Assembly: GCA_029582265.1 (NCBI GenBank)
Contig: CM055822.1
Span: 40,507,067 to 40,571,066 of the forward strand
Direction of reading: 5' to 3'
DNA length: 64,000 nt
Source: Zoroaster sp. YZ-2022
Taxonomy: Eukaryota > Echinodermata > Asteroidea > Forcipulatida > Zoroasteridae
In this document: positions 44,703 through 54,349 of the stretch, in pieces
Layout: each line of letters opens with the position of its first letter
Numbering within the stretch: position 1 is the stretch's first letter
Translations under genes and position numbers: made by a program
Notes under the pieces: generated by a model
Database searches by the model: none
The model's input: only the letters and a program-made list of their open reading frames with translations
What the model was told of the DNA's origin: nothing

Positions 44703-46990
44703 TGTAACGGGAAACTTCACGCTAAACTTGGCATAGGAGCCAGAAGTAAGACAAATTCATTTCTGCACAGATTGTAAAGACCACTAAAGTTGTATAGCGC
44801 CCTCTATAGTTAGAATTGCTACCGCACAATGGTGAACATAAACTGAATGTGGGTCATTACGTATGTGAGCTTTAACCTCCGTTTTTGACTAGAAGACAAA
44901 ATCAAACGGTTGTTATGTCCGTGTAAAGGTTTTAGCCAACTTATTGGTCTAGAAGATGCTGTACAAATTGTAGTGATAAGTACTTTTTTAAGATATGAAT
45001 TTTTGAAATTTCCAAATTGGGGTCATGTCTGTGCATTACTTGTTTTGTACTCCAAGACCTTTCATATGAGGTATAGATTGGGAAAATCCATTGTATACTT
45101 CAGGAGGTATGATTTTTTTAATAGTGGAAATGGAATGGAAGAGGAGGCTTCACCGAGAGATGTCCACCTGGGCACCTGGAAAAAGATCAACATTGAATCT
45201 ATTCCGACACAAATTCTTTTTTATTGCTCTTAATTTATTTGCTTTAAATGATATGACATGAAAATCACAATCTTTAGCCAATTATAAAGACAAGACAACG
45301 GAAACCCGCTGAAACTTTTACACGGACATGATGACACCAATAAATACGCCTTGTAGCGCCCTCTAGAAATGTCTTTTCAAACGCAGACTTTGACTGTCAT
45401 TGAAATCTTGCGCTTAGAAGTATGCCTCCTAATAATCCTAAAAGACCCATTGGTTCTATTTAATTTTTTTTCTATCACGTGTGAAATAAACCTGCATGAT
45501 TACTATACCAATAATGCTTACGCGTGGAAATGCTTAAGTGTAAAATGACTTGGACGGTAGTCGGCATTAGCAACAGGTCGAATTGCATCACGTCATACAT
45601 TCATAGAGACAGTTATTGTTGTTGTTCAAGTCCCGGTCAAATTATCAGAACGAAAAGTGTTTATTTAATCATAAAAAGAAGAATGACATAAAGCCATAAT
45701 TAAAAAGAAAATGACAATGATGAGGTAAGACATCCAAGGCAAATACAAGTATTCAACTTTTTTAAAATTCCTTTTCATTCATTTGCTTTAGATGAGGTCC
45801 TTAAACTTTTACAATTTTTTTTCTTAAGATCATTATCTATTAAGGACACTTCTGATAATATTTCAGTAATTTCTTATTTACAATGTACATTTTCTTGAGA
45901 AAATTGAATGTTTTTTCTTGATAATTGAATGTTATTGTTCATGTTTAAACTTATACAAAAAGCTGTTCTTACGATATTACCTGCTATTATTTACCTTAAC
46001 CAAAAACTATTTTTTATGATAATTCTCTGTTAAGGACACTTCTGATAATAATGTCAGTAATTTAAAATCTGTTGAGTTATTATGTAAATGGTTTAAAATA
46101 ACAAGGAATATGAAAACAAAGTAAAAACATACACCAATATGTTGTTTTGGATGTCAGTTATTTTGAGTAATATTGGAAGTGTTTTTTTTTTTAATCATAA
46201 AACAAAGTTACGCTGATATTAATTTTAGTAATTTCTTGTATACAAATGTACATGTACTTGTGGCATTTTTAAAAAGGTATTATTTACCAATCTCAGAAAT
46301 TGAACCAAAGCAAGTACTAACGTAATTTTTTCATGATCATGAGGAAGTTTCATTGTGTCATATGACCTTCAAATTACCTGTTCTGACCTTTACTTCCGGT
46401 CCAAACAGGAAGTCCAAAGTCAACACATTCTGATGCAAAATTGATATATTTTTTAATATGAAATTGACATTGTTATAATAAAAGATGTATACACCTTTGC
46501 AAAATATGATATTGACATCATCGATGATAATTTGATTGAACCGGAAGTGGACTCGAACACCGTGTGTTTGTTCCAACAAACACTTAAGCTCTAGTTTTTA
46601 CTTCTTCTTCTTCTCCCCAATCTTGTCCGCTAACAAAAACATACTTGCCAAGTTTAAAAAACCTCCAAACTTCACATAGTTAGACCTTAACTTGTAGATG
46701 AAACCTAGTGACGTCATGATAATCAGGAAACCGCAACAGTGACGTCATGATGACGTCAAGCCAACATACATAATGACCCACATTCAGTGTCCACGATTGT
46801 GCGTTAGAAATTCTAACTGTAGAGGGCGCTATACAACTTTAGTGGTCTTTACACAATCGGTGCAAAAGAAATTAATTCGTCTTATCCTATCAATGCCAAG
46901 TTTAGCGTGAAGTTTCCCGTTACGCTAATCGGATTGCTTAATAGTGGACATGGAATGTAAGAGGGGGTTTCACCGAGAGATGTCCACCTG
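44703..46990. repeat. Complex repeat block with inverted and direct segments
   Basis: 44703-44868 (GGGAAACTTCACGCTAAACT ... TATAGCGCCCTCTA) is complementary to about 46775-46935. A second motif, TTCACCGAGAGATGTCCACC, occurs in direct orientation at 45149 and 46968. ACTTCCGG, AACAGGAAGT and CTCGAACACC words (46390-46560) link it to the ETS-site repeat family. At 46982-47030 it ends in an 8-base repeat, CACCTGCG. Confidence 0.65.
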
Positions 46991-48069
46991 CGCACCTGCG
47001 CACCTGCGCACCTGCGCACCTGCGCACCTGCTTTACTGATTTGTGTGCCTTTTAATAATTATTTTATTTGAGTTTGTTGAATTTCAAAACTTTTAGTGGT
47101 CACTTGGTGGCGCTGATCATCACATATATTTATAAACTTATAACGCGTTTGTGGAGCATATCGCTGTAAAAGGTAACGAAAATTCATTCCACTTTTCTAC
47201 TGATTCAAAGTTTTCACAAGCACATCGAAGTCATCTGCAGACACCTGATTGGTGCTTCTTACTATGGTGTAAGTAAAAAGGTGAAATCAGCGAGAAATTA
47301 CTTTAAAAATTGGTCAAAGTTGATGATTTTTGTAAACAAGCTTACGTACATGTGTACACGACGGTATACCCTTCCGATGGTACCCTTCACACTTACACTG
47401 TCAAATCGGCGTTTGTTGACAAAATGGCATGTTGATTTGGAGGAATTTGATATGGGGCTAGTTAGGTTTTGGTGAGTTTACTTCGTAGTTTGTACAAATG
47501 TAGGCTTACCAGTAGGCAGTACCACACATACACATAGTGAATGATGTACTTCAATATTATTATTAATAATTGAGGAAGGAAGTCAGATTCTTATGACTGT
47601 TAGTGACTGACCTTGTGTGTAGTAATATTAATGTAAAAAAACTAATATTAATCTAATCCCTTGCAAAGACGTCCATGATGCTATTGGTATGCAACTTTCA
47701 TCATTACATTAATTATTTGTGTAAATTTAAGAAACTAAAAATTATTGAAAATATTTTCCTCATTAACGTTAGTCGTTAGGCATGGTATGCATTATATTGG
47801 AAGGGTGTGTAGGGACCTACCAATACAATAAGACATACCTGATGGCTGCATTGCAGTTTACTTTATAGTGGCACTTAATTTTCTCACTAAAGTAGCCCAG
47901 AAACAAATATCAGCACCTTTATTGAGATAATGAAACAGTCACATCATGGAGGAAGGATTTTGTCAAGAATAATTGTGTGCAATTTTGAAAACAACCAATG
48001 CCCTTTTCAATTTCAATGGTCCAGCTACTCCAAAATTATACACTTTTTTCCCCATTTTATTTACATAAA
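46991..48069. other. No gene seen
   Basis: AT-rich sequence; one short frame (47281-47475) lacks splice or domain support. Confidence 0.45.
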
Positions 48070-48450
48070 TTAGAACTTCTCTATAATTTTCAAATACTTT
48101 ATTCATGGTCCATGTACTTATAAAACCTTCCTATTATTTTTACAGCATGTTCACTGTGACATATTATTTTCCTCATTCACATGAATTAGAACTTCTCTGA
48201 AATTTCAAATACTTTATTTTTGGTCCATGTACTTATAAAACCTCTGAAATTTCAAATACTTTATTCTTGGTCCATGTACTTATAAAACTTTCCTATTATT
48301 TTTTACAGCATGTTCACTGTGACGTATTATCTTCCTCATTCACATGAATTAGAACTTCTCTGAAATTTCAAATACTTTATTTTTGGTCCATGTACTTATA
48401 AAACCTCTGAAATTTCATATACTTTATTCTTGGTCCATGTACTTATAAAT
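48070..48450. repeat. Tandem repeat with ACTTATAAAACCT units
   Basis: AAATTTCAAATACTTTAT and GGTCCATGTACTTATAAA recur at about 48090, 48200, 48250, 48365 and 48413. Units are of two lengths, about 55 and 110 bases. Confidence 0.85.
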
Positions 48451-48488
48451 CTCCAACACTTCGAATTAATGACGTAACCATTTTAACT

Positions 48489-48933
48489 TCAACCGAACAC
48501 ATAGTTTTTGTTGTGACAAAAACTTATATCTAGTTCTTGACTGTTCTTTGAGTGCATGGATTGCAGTGAATGTACAGGCATATCATTGTCACCATGTTCA
48601 CTATTGTTGTGTTTACTGGTACATTTGGGTGTGGAGTTTTGGTGATACTTAAATACTTTATTGCCTTCATTACAACTGTCAATGCCACAACAAAATGTAA
48701 CATTGTTCATGTACGATTTACTTCTTGATATAGGTTCGAGTTCTAAACATGTATAATGATATCAAGAATTGCACAGATCGCACACGACCATACTTCTTGA
48801 ATCATGATAAGATTGTCGGCAAATGCAATGTAAATCGTTGCTGTTTTGAGTTGCTGTGGTGGAAGTGGCATCCTTAAATGTGTTATCAATATGTTCACTA
48901 TTGTTGTGTCCGTTGGTACTTGTGTTGTCAATA
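48489..48933 (-). pseudogene. Degenerate copies of the C-terminal coding repeat of the SGNH-C2H2 gene
   Basis: Downstream of the stop at 48934, minus-strand frames carry SEHGDNDMPVHSLQSMHSKN, parallel to SENGDSDIHSPQSIDSKS and KHGDVDMHS inside the gene. The same roughly 60-base DNA unit is thus present in coding and non-coding form. Confidence 0.55.
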
Positions 48934-49548
48934 TTATGTGGGGTTGTGTTTTGATACGAACTTCTGTTGTCTTTTTCTTGATTGTTTTTTGAGTGTATGG
49001 GATCCTATCGAATGCATATCAACGTCACCATGTTTACTACTATTGGGTCCGTTGTTACTTGTGTTGTCAATATTACTCTGTGGGGTCGTGCTTTGACACG
49101 AACTCCCTTGACTGGATTTTGAGTCTATGGATTGCGGTGAATGTATATCACTGTCACCATTTTCACTATTGTGTTCACTGATGCTTGAGGTATGGCCATG
49201 TTGAAATTCGTCTACAGATTTCTTGGGTTTGGAGGAACATTTATTATAATCTTGGTTCTGTGTTGACATAGGCCGATTGGCACGAAATATTTCCCTAACT
49301 TTATCTCTAAATCCTAACCGATTATTTTTCCACATCAGAGCGATCGTTTTTAAACCATTTTTCTTCCTAACACATTCTACCTTCAAACGTAAATTTGTAA
49401 TACTTTCAGCTGATATGTGTATGTAGTCATCGTCACCGGGATATTTCTGGAGGGTCTCCACCAATACACTTGCAATCCGCGATATCTTCCTTTCTCCAGT
49501 CAGCTTATTTCTTCCGCCACCGAGTCCGTCATTTCCTTGAGTCGTTTG
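48934..49548 (-). CDS. SGNH-C2H2 gene, terminal exon
   Basis: 204 codons and stop TAA, acceptor TTTATTTTATTCAG|. The first ~85 residues look like a folded helical domain: RKISRIASVLVETLQKYPGD, NLRLKVECVRKKNG and NNRLGFRDKVREIF. The rest is Ser/Asn/Asp/His-rich with repeats such as DIHSPQSIDSKSSQ. No polyadenylation signal is assigned. Confidence 0.75.
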   Translation of the reverse strand, partial: QTTQGNDGLGGGRNKLTGERKISRIASVLVETLQKYPGDDDYIHISAESITNLRLKVECVRKKNGLKTIALMWKNNRLGFRDKVREIFRANRPMSTQNQDYNKCSSKPKKSVDEFQHGHTSSISEHNSENGDSDIHSPQSIDSKSSQGSSCQSTTPQSNIDNTSNNGPNSSKHGDVDMHSIGSHTLKKQSRKRQQKFVSKHNPT

Positions 49549-52500
49549 CTGAATAAAATAAATAACCAATAGGATAATATATAAATAAAACACATAAAAA
49601 ACGCAAACGTGAAAGCCACTATTCCCTATTCATTTTGTAATACTTATTAACAAAATGGTCACTGGGTACAATTCCGAAGGCGTTGGAGAAACATCTCAAG
49701 GAGATAGGAACATCTGGAGACTGACTTTGTAAAGTTATCACGGTCTGCACACTTACCTTCTTTGGACGATGTTTGTAGTAGAAGTGGTCAATGAATCCAT
49801 TATTATTTGGGCATATTCGATTGCACAAGAAGCATTGAACCCCAACAACACTTTTCTTTTGTCTTTGTTGGTGTGTGTTCGTCTTGTGACTACAATGCAA
49901 GGGAGACGCGTGTAGTTGTTTGGCCTATAAACCAACAAAACAAAAGTATATATTTGAATATTTTCTGCACATTGTTAATCATAGAACAAACAATTAAAAT
50001 GAAGATTCACCAAACAGTATGTCACAATTTCAAACGAATACATTACAGTGTGATATGATCTAGCAGGGTACTTAAACCCCTCAAAAGTCACTTTCAATGG
50101 CTTATGTTATCAAAGCAAAACATAAAGTGACTGCTTTAATTAACATGAATACTGACTGTTTATTATTCATTCTTAGATGCTTGTCGAAATATGCTTTGTT
50201 TTCAGTGTAATGAAACAAACATATTTGGAGAATAAAAAAACAATCAATTAGCACATCAATAGGCACTTATAAACTCTGATTGGCGATTGAATAAAAAGGA
50301 TATTAAGCCGCAGTTAAGAACGTTTAATAGTTCTATATTGAAATATGAAATGAACATGGCCTCCCAACAAATCAACTTGTTTAGTATCTTTTTTAACTAG
50401 AGCAAAATTTATTGGATTTTCGACATCTACAATGGGGCCAGTAATAAAGTATTTTAACAAATTGTGATCATAAAAAGGTACCTGGTACAGTGAAGCCCTT
50501 GGAAATGGAATAATGTACTCCACCGACCATAAATCATGAGCTCCTGGGCCTGACATAAGGATTCCCTCCCTGCAAGGGTGAAAGTAACATAATCGTGATG
50601 AAACTTTTAACACCATAACCCTGGAATTACGCACAAAGGAGTCATCAAATTTTAACGTAAAACGTATCCAGTGTAAAATTGATGATAAATATCACACATT
50701 CAATTAAACAAATTATGAGGTGATGGTACAACATTGACAACGAAATTATAAGGGTACAATTCATGTTTACTGGTAACTTGCATTGTCTGAAGTGCTCTCA
50801 TTTCAGAAATAAAAAGAACTACATTGCAGTACGGCAATTTTTGTATCAAAACGCTCAATGTGTTTACATTAAGCAATTAAAAAGTTAGCTAACTGGGTGG
50901 GGGGTGTGGCAACCCAAACAAGAGCATTATGCTTGTCAATATTTATTGGTCAAATAATGTACATTTTCTTGCTATGAAACCAATTTTTGAAAGTTTATGA
51001 TCCATGTATTTATTTTATTTTATTTATTTATTTATTGTTTTATTGTTTTATTTTTTTTTAACTCTAAAGGTAATGTGCGACATGTTGACAAAACTGTTTC
51101 AAACTATTTTTTTCATTTGTTTACAAACAATTTTTTGGTTACTTTTCTAAACAATTACCGGTACAGCTTCTAAACAAGCAATTGTTTTCATATTTAATCT
51201 ACATACCGTACAACTTTATGGAAACACTCCTTGATACGACTAATGGGAGGATTTCTTGTGACGTATTTTACATAGTAGTCGACTTCTGATTTGATATTGT
51301 CGATTGTTCTTCGTTTCTCTTGGGCGCATTATCTGTGAGAAAACAAAGAAAACGTTTTTTGTTTCCTCATGTTTTGGGGGGTTTTTGACATTAAAATTCC
51401 TGTTTTTCTCTAAGAAGCAATTGCGAAGCAATAATGTCTCCCGAAGGACTACAGAGGTGTCCTGTATCAATAACTCTGTAAAAGCAGTCTTTTAAATCAA
51501 ATTACTGTCTTGATTTGAATCTAATATAATAGGCCTATGCTTAATCAGTAAAATTGTTGATGAAAATTACCTTGATGATCAACTTTCACATGTCTTGTAC
51601 TCCTACGTGGTCGTATCATAGAAGCTGAGAGTGGTGCAGGTTTGTTGGTCTGGAGAACTTTGTGCGCAGCTTCTATCACCTCGCGTACAATTAGCGGTGC
51701 CCCTTTGGTGTCACTAACGTGTATCCCATCTGTTTCACACCACATATCTCGATCATCCTCCGGAAAATAACTGGTAACATCGAGAAAATACACTCCTTTA
51801 GCTTTACAAAGCGAGTGTAGATAATTGTTGTATCGTGCCACAGAAACGTCAAAGGTGTCAAGGCGAGGAATAATGGCCATCAAAATGATCTGTAGATATT
51901 TATAATAAAATTAAACAGAAATTACTCCTTTATAACAAGAAAATATCATAAAATACTAGATGGGACAGAATACTGTAAATAAATAAATAAAATAGCCAGA
52001 TTGATACATTTGTAGTACAAATGCGTATAGACATTGTAATTATACGGAAGCGTAGTACCACCACATGAATACAAATAAATCTCGCTGTTATCGTGTACGT
52101 ACACGATAACTTTGGACTTATTGTGTACGTACACGATATTTATCGTGTAAGTACATGATAGTTATCGTGTACACGATAAGAGCGAGATTTTTTATATTCA
52201 TGTGGCAGTACTACGCTTCCGTATAATTACATTACGATCCATGTTATTTTGACAAACCTTGCTACATCGAAACTTCTCCGTTGCTTGATCAACTAGTAGC
52301 TGGAATTGTTTGCAGTTGTAGTCAAAACTGTCACGGACACAAGCTATATTGTTGGTCCCAACAGACAGAACAACTACTTGTGGATTACAATCGCATTTTC
52401 TTGTTAATTCCTGTAAACAAATGAAATTAAAAGATGTGTTTATTTAATCATGTAAACGCAAGAATCAAGAGATATGTACATAAACTAAATGCATCCAAAT

Positions 52501-53217
52501 GTGAAAATGCATCCAGATATAATTATCTTATTTCATTCTGTCGTGAAATATTTGGAAATAAATTAATGTGGTAAATTATTTGACAATTTTCTTTTTTCTA
52601 AAATAATAACACAGAGATAAAGTTTTAAAGAGATGATTAATCATAACATAGGTTTCATGCTTGTTTTGTTCTAGATTATCAAAAGAGTAGCTTTTAAATT
52701 TTATTCTCGTTTTAACATCGACCATCAAAAACTAATGTTAAATGTCTGTATTCTGAATGATGATTTTCCACATTTCAAAAGTTCACCTACATTTTGTTTT
52801 TTTCCCGAATCGGTACAGTTATATTCAGTGGCGTAACAAGGGTCCAATTTTCAGGGGGCACTATGGGGTGCACCACTTTTTCTCGGGGGAATGTCAATAC
52901 TTGAATCCTGCAGTCTCAAATAGGGACCTATTTTTCAAAACTCTGAATGGGGGACACGGACCTCGGCTTGGGGGCATGTGCCCCCGTGCCCCTCCACTCA
53001 TTACGCCACTGGTTATATTTCATGAAACGAGAACACTAACAAATATGACAATACATATTATTCACTTAATTCATTTTAATTTATGTTTTTTTTTGAGACT
53101 GATTTTAATTTATGTTTTTTTGAGAGACTGGTTAATTGTTCTAGACATTAGGCTATGTACAAGGCATACCTGTAGGCGTTTAAATGTTTTATAAGCTGTT
53201 CCGACCATAGTTATGAC
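48934..53217 (-). CDS. Unnamed gene: SGNH/GDSL-hydrolase-like domain joined to a C2H2 zinc finger, 7 exons seen
   Basis: Seven exons with GT/AG borders join in one frame: 53170-53217, 52258-52410, 51571-51889, 51207-51318, 50482-50569, 49757-49924, 48934-49548. Together they give 1503 bases, 500 codons and a stop. Residues 1-173 look like the SGNH fold: VVVLSVGTNNI at about 28-38 (block III, oxyanion Asn) and DGIH at 121-124 (block V, Asp and His of the triad). The nucleophile block (GDS) must lie in an unseen upstream exon. Residues 271-292 form a C-x2-C-x12-H-x4-H finger. The last exon begins with a basic/helical region and ends in Ser/Asn/His-rich repeats. I do not recognise the whole protein. 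It could be a host gene or derive from a mobile element. The match of all six phases argues for a real transcript. Confidence 0.7.
49757..49924 (-). CDS. SGNH-C2H2 gene, zinc finger exon
   Basis: 56 codons, phase 0 on both sides, acceptor GGTTTATAG|, donor AAGAAG|GTAAGT. Contains CFLCNRICPNNNGFIDHFYY followed by KH: a complete C2H2 finger with an unusual extra Cys in the loop. A His/Lys/Gln-rich stretch precedes it. Confidence 0.75.
49925..50481. other. Intron of the SGNH-C2H2 gene
   Basis: No repeat or exon with clear borders, apart from the open continuation of the exon at 50482 down to 50314. Confidence 0.5.
50482..50569 (-). CDS. SGNH-C2H2 gene, short exon
   Basis: 88 bases between CACCCTTGCAG| and TACCAG|GTACCT. 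It completes a split Arg codon and reads EGILMSGPGAHDLWSVEYII. If the donor is ignored the frame stays open for 56 more codons, so intron retention would give a different C-terminus. Confidence 0.6.
51207..51318 (-). CDS. SGNH-C2H2 gene, linker exon
   Basis: 112 bases; the reading EKRRTIDNIKSEVDYYVKYV, then NPPISRIKECFHKVV, is helical and charged. It requires the second AG at GCCCAAG|AGAAAC rather than the pyrimidine-backed CACAG| 14 bases upstream; the latter gives a different, short frame. The splice site is the least certain in this gene. Confidence 0.5.
51571..51889 (-). CDS. SGNH-C2H2 gene, exon with block V
   Basis: 106 codons plus one base, acceptor AATATCTACAG|, donor ATCAAG|GTAATT. 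IILMAIIPRLD is the strand after block III. GVYFLDVTSYF then leads to CETDGIHVSDTKGAPLIV, the D-G-x-H motif with the following 'L-S-x-x-G' type loop. It ends in a basic linker (RPRRSTRHVK). Confidence 0.8.
52036..52230. mobile_element. Foldback MITE with nested TATCGTGTAC palindromes
   Basis: Ends GTAATTATACGGAAGCGTAG and its complement. The centre has several copies of TATCGTGTACGTACACGATA or variants, each self-complementary. It lies in an intron of the SGNH-C2H2 gene. There is no clear target duplication. Confidence 0.8.
52258..52410 (-). CDS. SGNH-C2H2 gene, exon with block III
   Basis: 51 codons, phase 0, acceptor TTTGTTTACAG|, donor AGCAAG|GTTTGT. PQVVVLSVGTNNIACV is a typical SGNH beta-strand followed by the G-x-N-D/N turn. 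Confidence 0.75.
52826..53011. mobile_element. hAT-type MITE with perfect 8-bp target duplication
   Basis: Ends CAGTGGCGTAAC / TTACGCCACTG, flanked on both sides by GTTATATT (52818-52825 and 53012-53019). CAGTGGCGTA ends and 8-base duplications are characteristic of hAT elements. 186 bases, intron of the SGNH-C2H2 gene. Confidence 0.95.
53170..53217 (-). CDS. SGNH-C2H2 gene, exon 1 of those seen
   Basis: 16 codons: VITMVGTAYKTFKRLQ, acceptor GATTGGATAG|, donor CTACAG|GTATGC. The Gly could be block II of the SGNH fold, followed by the usual amphipathic helix. The frame has a stop immediately before the acceptor, so the start must be further upstream. Confidence 0.5.
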
Positions 53218-53859
53218 CTATCCAATCGGAACATGTATGGTTTGTACTCTTTCAATACACTTTCCACAAACCCCATTGACTTAAAATTGAGTCCTATTCT
53301 GAAACCAAAATCACACCATTATCACATCAGGACAAAACATATACCATATGGAAGACCATGACATCAACGTACTCCTTACATGTAATTAGGTCACAATTCT
53401 TAATTAATTAATTAGTCATGTGACAGTATATTTAATTAGGCAATCTTGTTACCACCATATCTCAACAAGTGTACATCCGATCCTCATTTTCTTTTTCAAT
53501 TATGTAGGATAATGTAGATGTGCATTTTGTCATAACATTTCATATGACGTTATTATAAAGTGTGTTTTTCATAACATATATAAGACATGCTCGAATTGTA
53601 AAACTTAGCAGGGTTGTAATTTGTATTTTTTTATATCACAAAATTCTACAGTAACATCACCCTGAGGTGATCAGTCGGCAAATTAGATAATTTAAAAATT
53701 TAGGTCACAAAACACAATTTCTAATTTTTAGAGTTAAAACTTTCAGAAATCAGCTTTAAACTCAACTAGATTTCATCGACAAAACCATCCAAACCATGAA
53801 CATTTGTCCACAAACTTTATTTCCACAAACTTTAATTCATCATTACTTTGTTAGGTTAA
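53218..53859. other. Expected upstream intron or exons of the SGNH-C2H2 gene, nothing found
   Basis: I searched the minus strand for a GDS block exon here and up to 57.6 kb and could not support one. Confidence 0.4.
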
Positions 53860-54058
53860 AGGGACAATATCGTCACGATCAACGGGGCATGGAATTTGAG
53901 TACTAGTTTTAAATAAACGCAGTGACTGTCCCCGACATATTGGTCAGAAAATTACCTCTACTGCTGATTAAATGAGCCAGTAAATTTCAGTTACAGTTTT
54001 CATCTTAAACCAGGACACAGATTCCATGACCTGCTATGATCGTGACGACATTGTCCCT
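53860..54058. mobile_element. TTAA-flanked MITE, AGGGACAAT family, intact copy
   Basis: AGGGACAATATCGTCACGAT at the left end and ATCGTGACGACATTGTCCCT at the right, flanked by TTAA on both sides. 199 bases; internal inverted blocks GGGGCATGGAAT/ATTCCATGACC. The best-preserved ends of the family. Confidence 0.92.
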
Positions 54059-54349
54059 TTAAGGTTACAAAATCACGGTATTAGTTGGTATGCGCAGTAA
54101 TAATTATTGTTACGTCAGGATTATGATTGATAGAATTTATTCGGATAAAAAGATGATAAAAGTACAAGACACATTACATAAATACAAGAAAAACACACCA
54201 ATTTATCCAAGGATAACCCAAAAAGTCAATAACATATAAACATATATAGGCTTATTTCCATTGGGGTCCTTACATCAAAACATCAAAAAATACAAAAACA
54301 AATCACAATTAACAATCTATACAATGGTACAAAAATGTCAATTTACCTC

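Noticed and set aside
52757..53194. 145-codon plus-strand frame
   Set aside because: It spans the hAT MITE with clear 8-base duplications; not a gene.
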